Below, in pieces: positions 4,475 through 5,482 of a stretch of DNA of 5,482 nt (positions are counted from its first letter, which is position 1; each line of letters opens with the position of its first letter). The stretch is from Oscillospiraceae bacterium. GTDB lineage: Bacteria; Bacillota; Clostridia; Oscillospirales; Acutalibacteraceae. The stretch lies in the NCBI GenBank assembly GCA_031270785.1, contig JAISWM010000111.1:1-5482 (forward strand). Reading direction: 5' to 3'. Both the position numbers and the translations under genes were made by a program. The notes beneath the pieces are model-generated. The model made no database searches and was not told where the DNA came from. It saw nothing but the letters and a program-made list of their open reading frames with translations.

Positions 4475-5482
4475 TGTATTGCCATATCTTCATTTTGAGG
4501 ATGAAGTTTATGTGCTGAAAGACGGAAGGGCCGTCTATGGTTTGAGTATTGAAGGCTATCAGTATGAAGGCTGTAATTATGCCGACTTGCTGGAATTAAA
4601 CGGGAAAATAAATCGTTTCATCAACGAGTTGCCGGGGTATGCTAACCTCATGAAAATGGATATTTATTTTGAATCCAAACAAAATATACCTGTTGCCGGT
4701 ACTGACGAAAACAGCGTGGTTAGAAATGCTTGGATTTCTCTTGCTGATAAACCGGCGATGCAGTTCCGGTCATTTTTGTTTTTAGAAATATGCCCTGTGG
4801 AGAAGGAAGGGTCTCCGCTTACTACGTTTTTCAACCGTATGGGCAAATTTATTTCTCCAAAAATGTTTAAAAATATTGATAAACGCAGGTCGGAGTGCAG
4901 GAGTTTGGGGTATGAATTGCAAGCCATGTTGAACGATTTTAAGGAAATGTCTGCCAAGACAATGGGGTTTGAGGATTTTAACAACTTGAAATATCAATTT
5001 GCGGGCTTAGATTTTACTCATAATTTTGATGCTTTTGAGGCATCTGTAGATAATACTGTTCCGGGACAAATGTGTGTTGGACGAAAGAAATTAACTATTC
5101 TTTCGTTGCAGGAGCAGGGCGAGGAGTTTTGTATAGGTGGTAAAAAAGAATATTTACCGGAGCGTTTCATTGTGCATCCTCTAACTGCTTCCACTGGAAT
5201 AGATTTACAAATACCGCATGTTACTGTTGTTAATCTGCGGAAGCGAGAAAAAGAGGAAGGGTTGAAGCAGTTCCGGACAGAGGCACAACTCACAGGGATG
5301 ATTCCGGAAATGCCGATTACGAAGGGTATTGCTGACAGACATGAAGCAGTAGAAGAGGTGCTGACGGATATTAACACAGGAAATGATTGTTTATGCGATT
5401 TGGGGGTTTCGGTTTTAATTTGGGGTGAAGACACTAAAGCGCATAGCCAACATGTAGAATTGGCCCGCGGTGCCTTTAAACG
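4452..5482 (+). CDS. traG: TraG-family conjugation ATPase (VirB4-like), 3' end outside window
   Basis: The frame opens at ATG 4452 behind a good ribosome-binding site and stays open to the window end, giving 343 residues. The N-terminus, beginning MKRATYDDVLPYLHFEDEVY and continuing VLKDGRAVYGLSIEGYQYEG, matches the start of Bacteroides TraG-type ATPases. In these an LPYL-like motif leads into a small beta-rich domain. Next come FFNRMGKFISPKMFKNIDKR and a helical region (RSLGYELQAMLNDFKEMSAK), typical of the VirB4 N-terminal half. Family members are about 800 residues or more and power assembly of the type IV secretion channel at the inner membrane. The Walker A and B motifs would lie beyond the window, so ATPase activity is inferred from family and position. 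The traE-traF-traG order is the characteristic Bacteroidota arrangement. Confidence 0.92.
   Translation, partial: MKRATYDDVLPYLHFEDEVYVLKDGRAVYGLSIEGYQYEGCNYADLLELNGKINRFINELPGYANLMKMDIYFESKQNIPVAGTDENSVVRNAWISLADKPAMQFRSFLFLEICPVEKEGSPLTTFFNRMGKFISPKMFKNIDKRRSECRSLGYELQAMLNDFKEMSAKTMGFEDFNNLKYQFAGLDFTHNFDAFEASVDNTVPGQMCVGRKKLTILSLQEQGEEFCIGGKKEYLPERFIVHPLTASTGIDLQIPHVTVVNLRKREKEEGLKQFRTEAQLTGMIPEMPITKGIADRHEAVEEVLTDINTGNDCLCDLGVSVLIWGEDTKAHSQHVELARGAFK

Noticed and set aside
4664..5434. Three open frames on the - strand within the traG-like gene
   Set aside because: All are antisense shadows of a continuous 343-residue frame that matches TraG-type ATPases.

Overview
The window looks like part of a conjugative or mobilizable element, most likely a plasmid, from a member of the Bacteroidota. 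The evidence is a run of three genes resembling traE, traF and traG of Bacteroides-type transfer systems (DUF4134, DUF4133, TraG-family VirB4-like ATPase), a BfmA/BtgA-like mobilization protein at the left edge, and AT-rich DNA in which most genes lack a strong Shine-Dalgarno sequence. No chromosomal housekeeping genes, rRNA, tRNA or CRISPR array are visible.

Left part (1-1260): the 3' portion of a mobilization accessory gene on the + strand is followed at once by a convergent two-gene - strand unit. This unit is an unrecognised 83-residue protein (1009-1260), overlapped by 59 bases by a complete small serine recombinase of the resolvase/invertase family (435-1067). An all-A/T inverted repeat lies between the convergent genes. 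A 78-base divergent gap (1261-1338) separates this unit from the rest.

Middle part (1339-3802): a tightly packed + strand series runs rightwards. It holds an unrecognised protein with one membrane anchor and a long acidic stretch, an unrecognised three-helix membrane protein, an excisionase-like helix-turn-helix protein, and a 427-residue protein that reads like a winged-helix (Rep_3-like) plasmid replication initiator. That last assignment is an inference from sequence pattern only.

Right part (3814-5482): traE-like, traF-like and traG-like genes follow with spacings of 11 and 7 bases and then a 23-base overlap. The traG-like gene is cut by the window end before its ATPase motifs. All + strand genes from 1339 onward are spaced as one operon, so replication, regulatory and DNA-transfer functions may share a transcript. 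In this reading the Rep-like protein and the serine resolvase would serve maintenance and multimer resolution. The traE-G products would build the inner-membrane part of the type IV secretion machine, and the BfmA-like protein would act with a relaxase at oriT.
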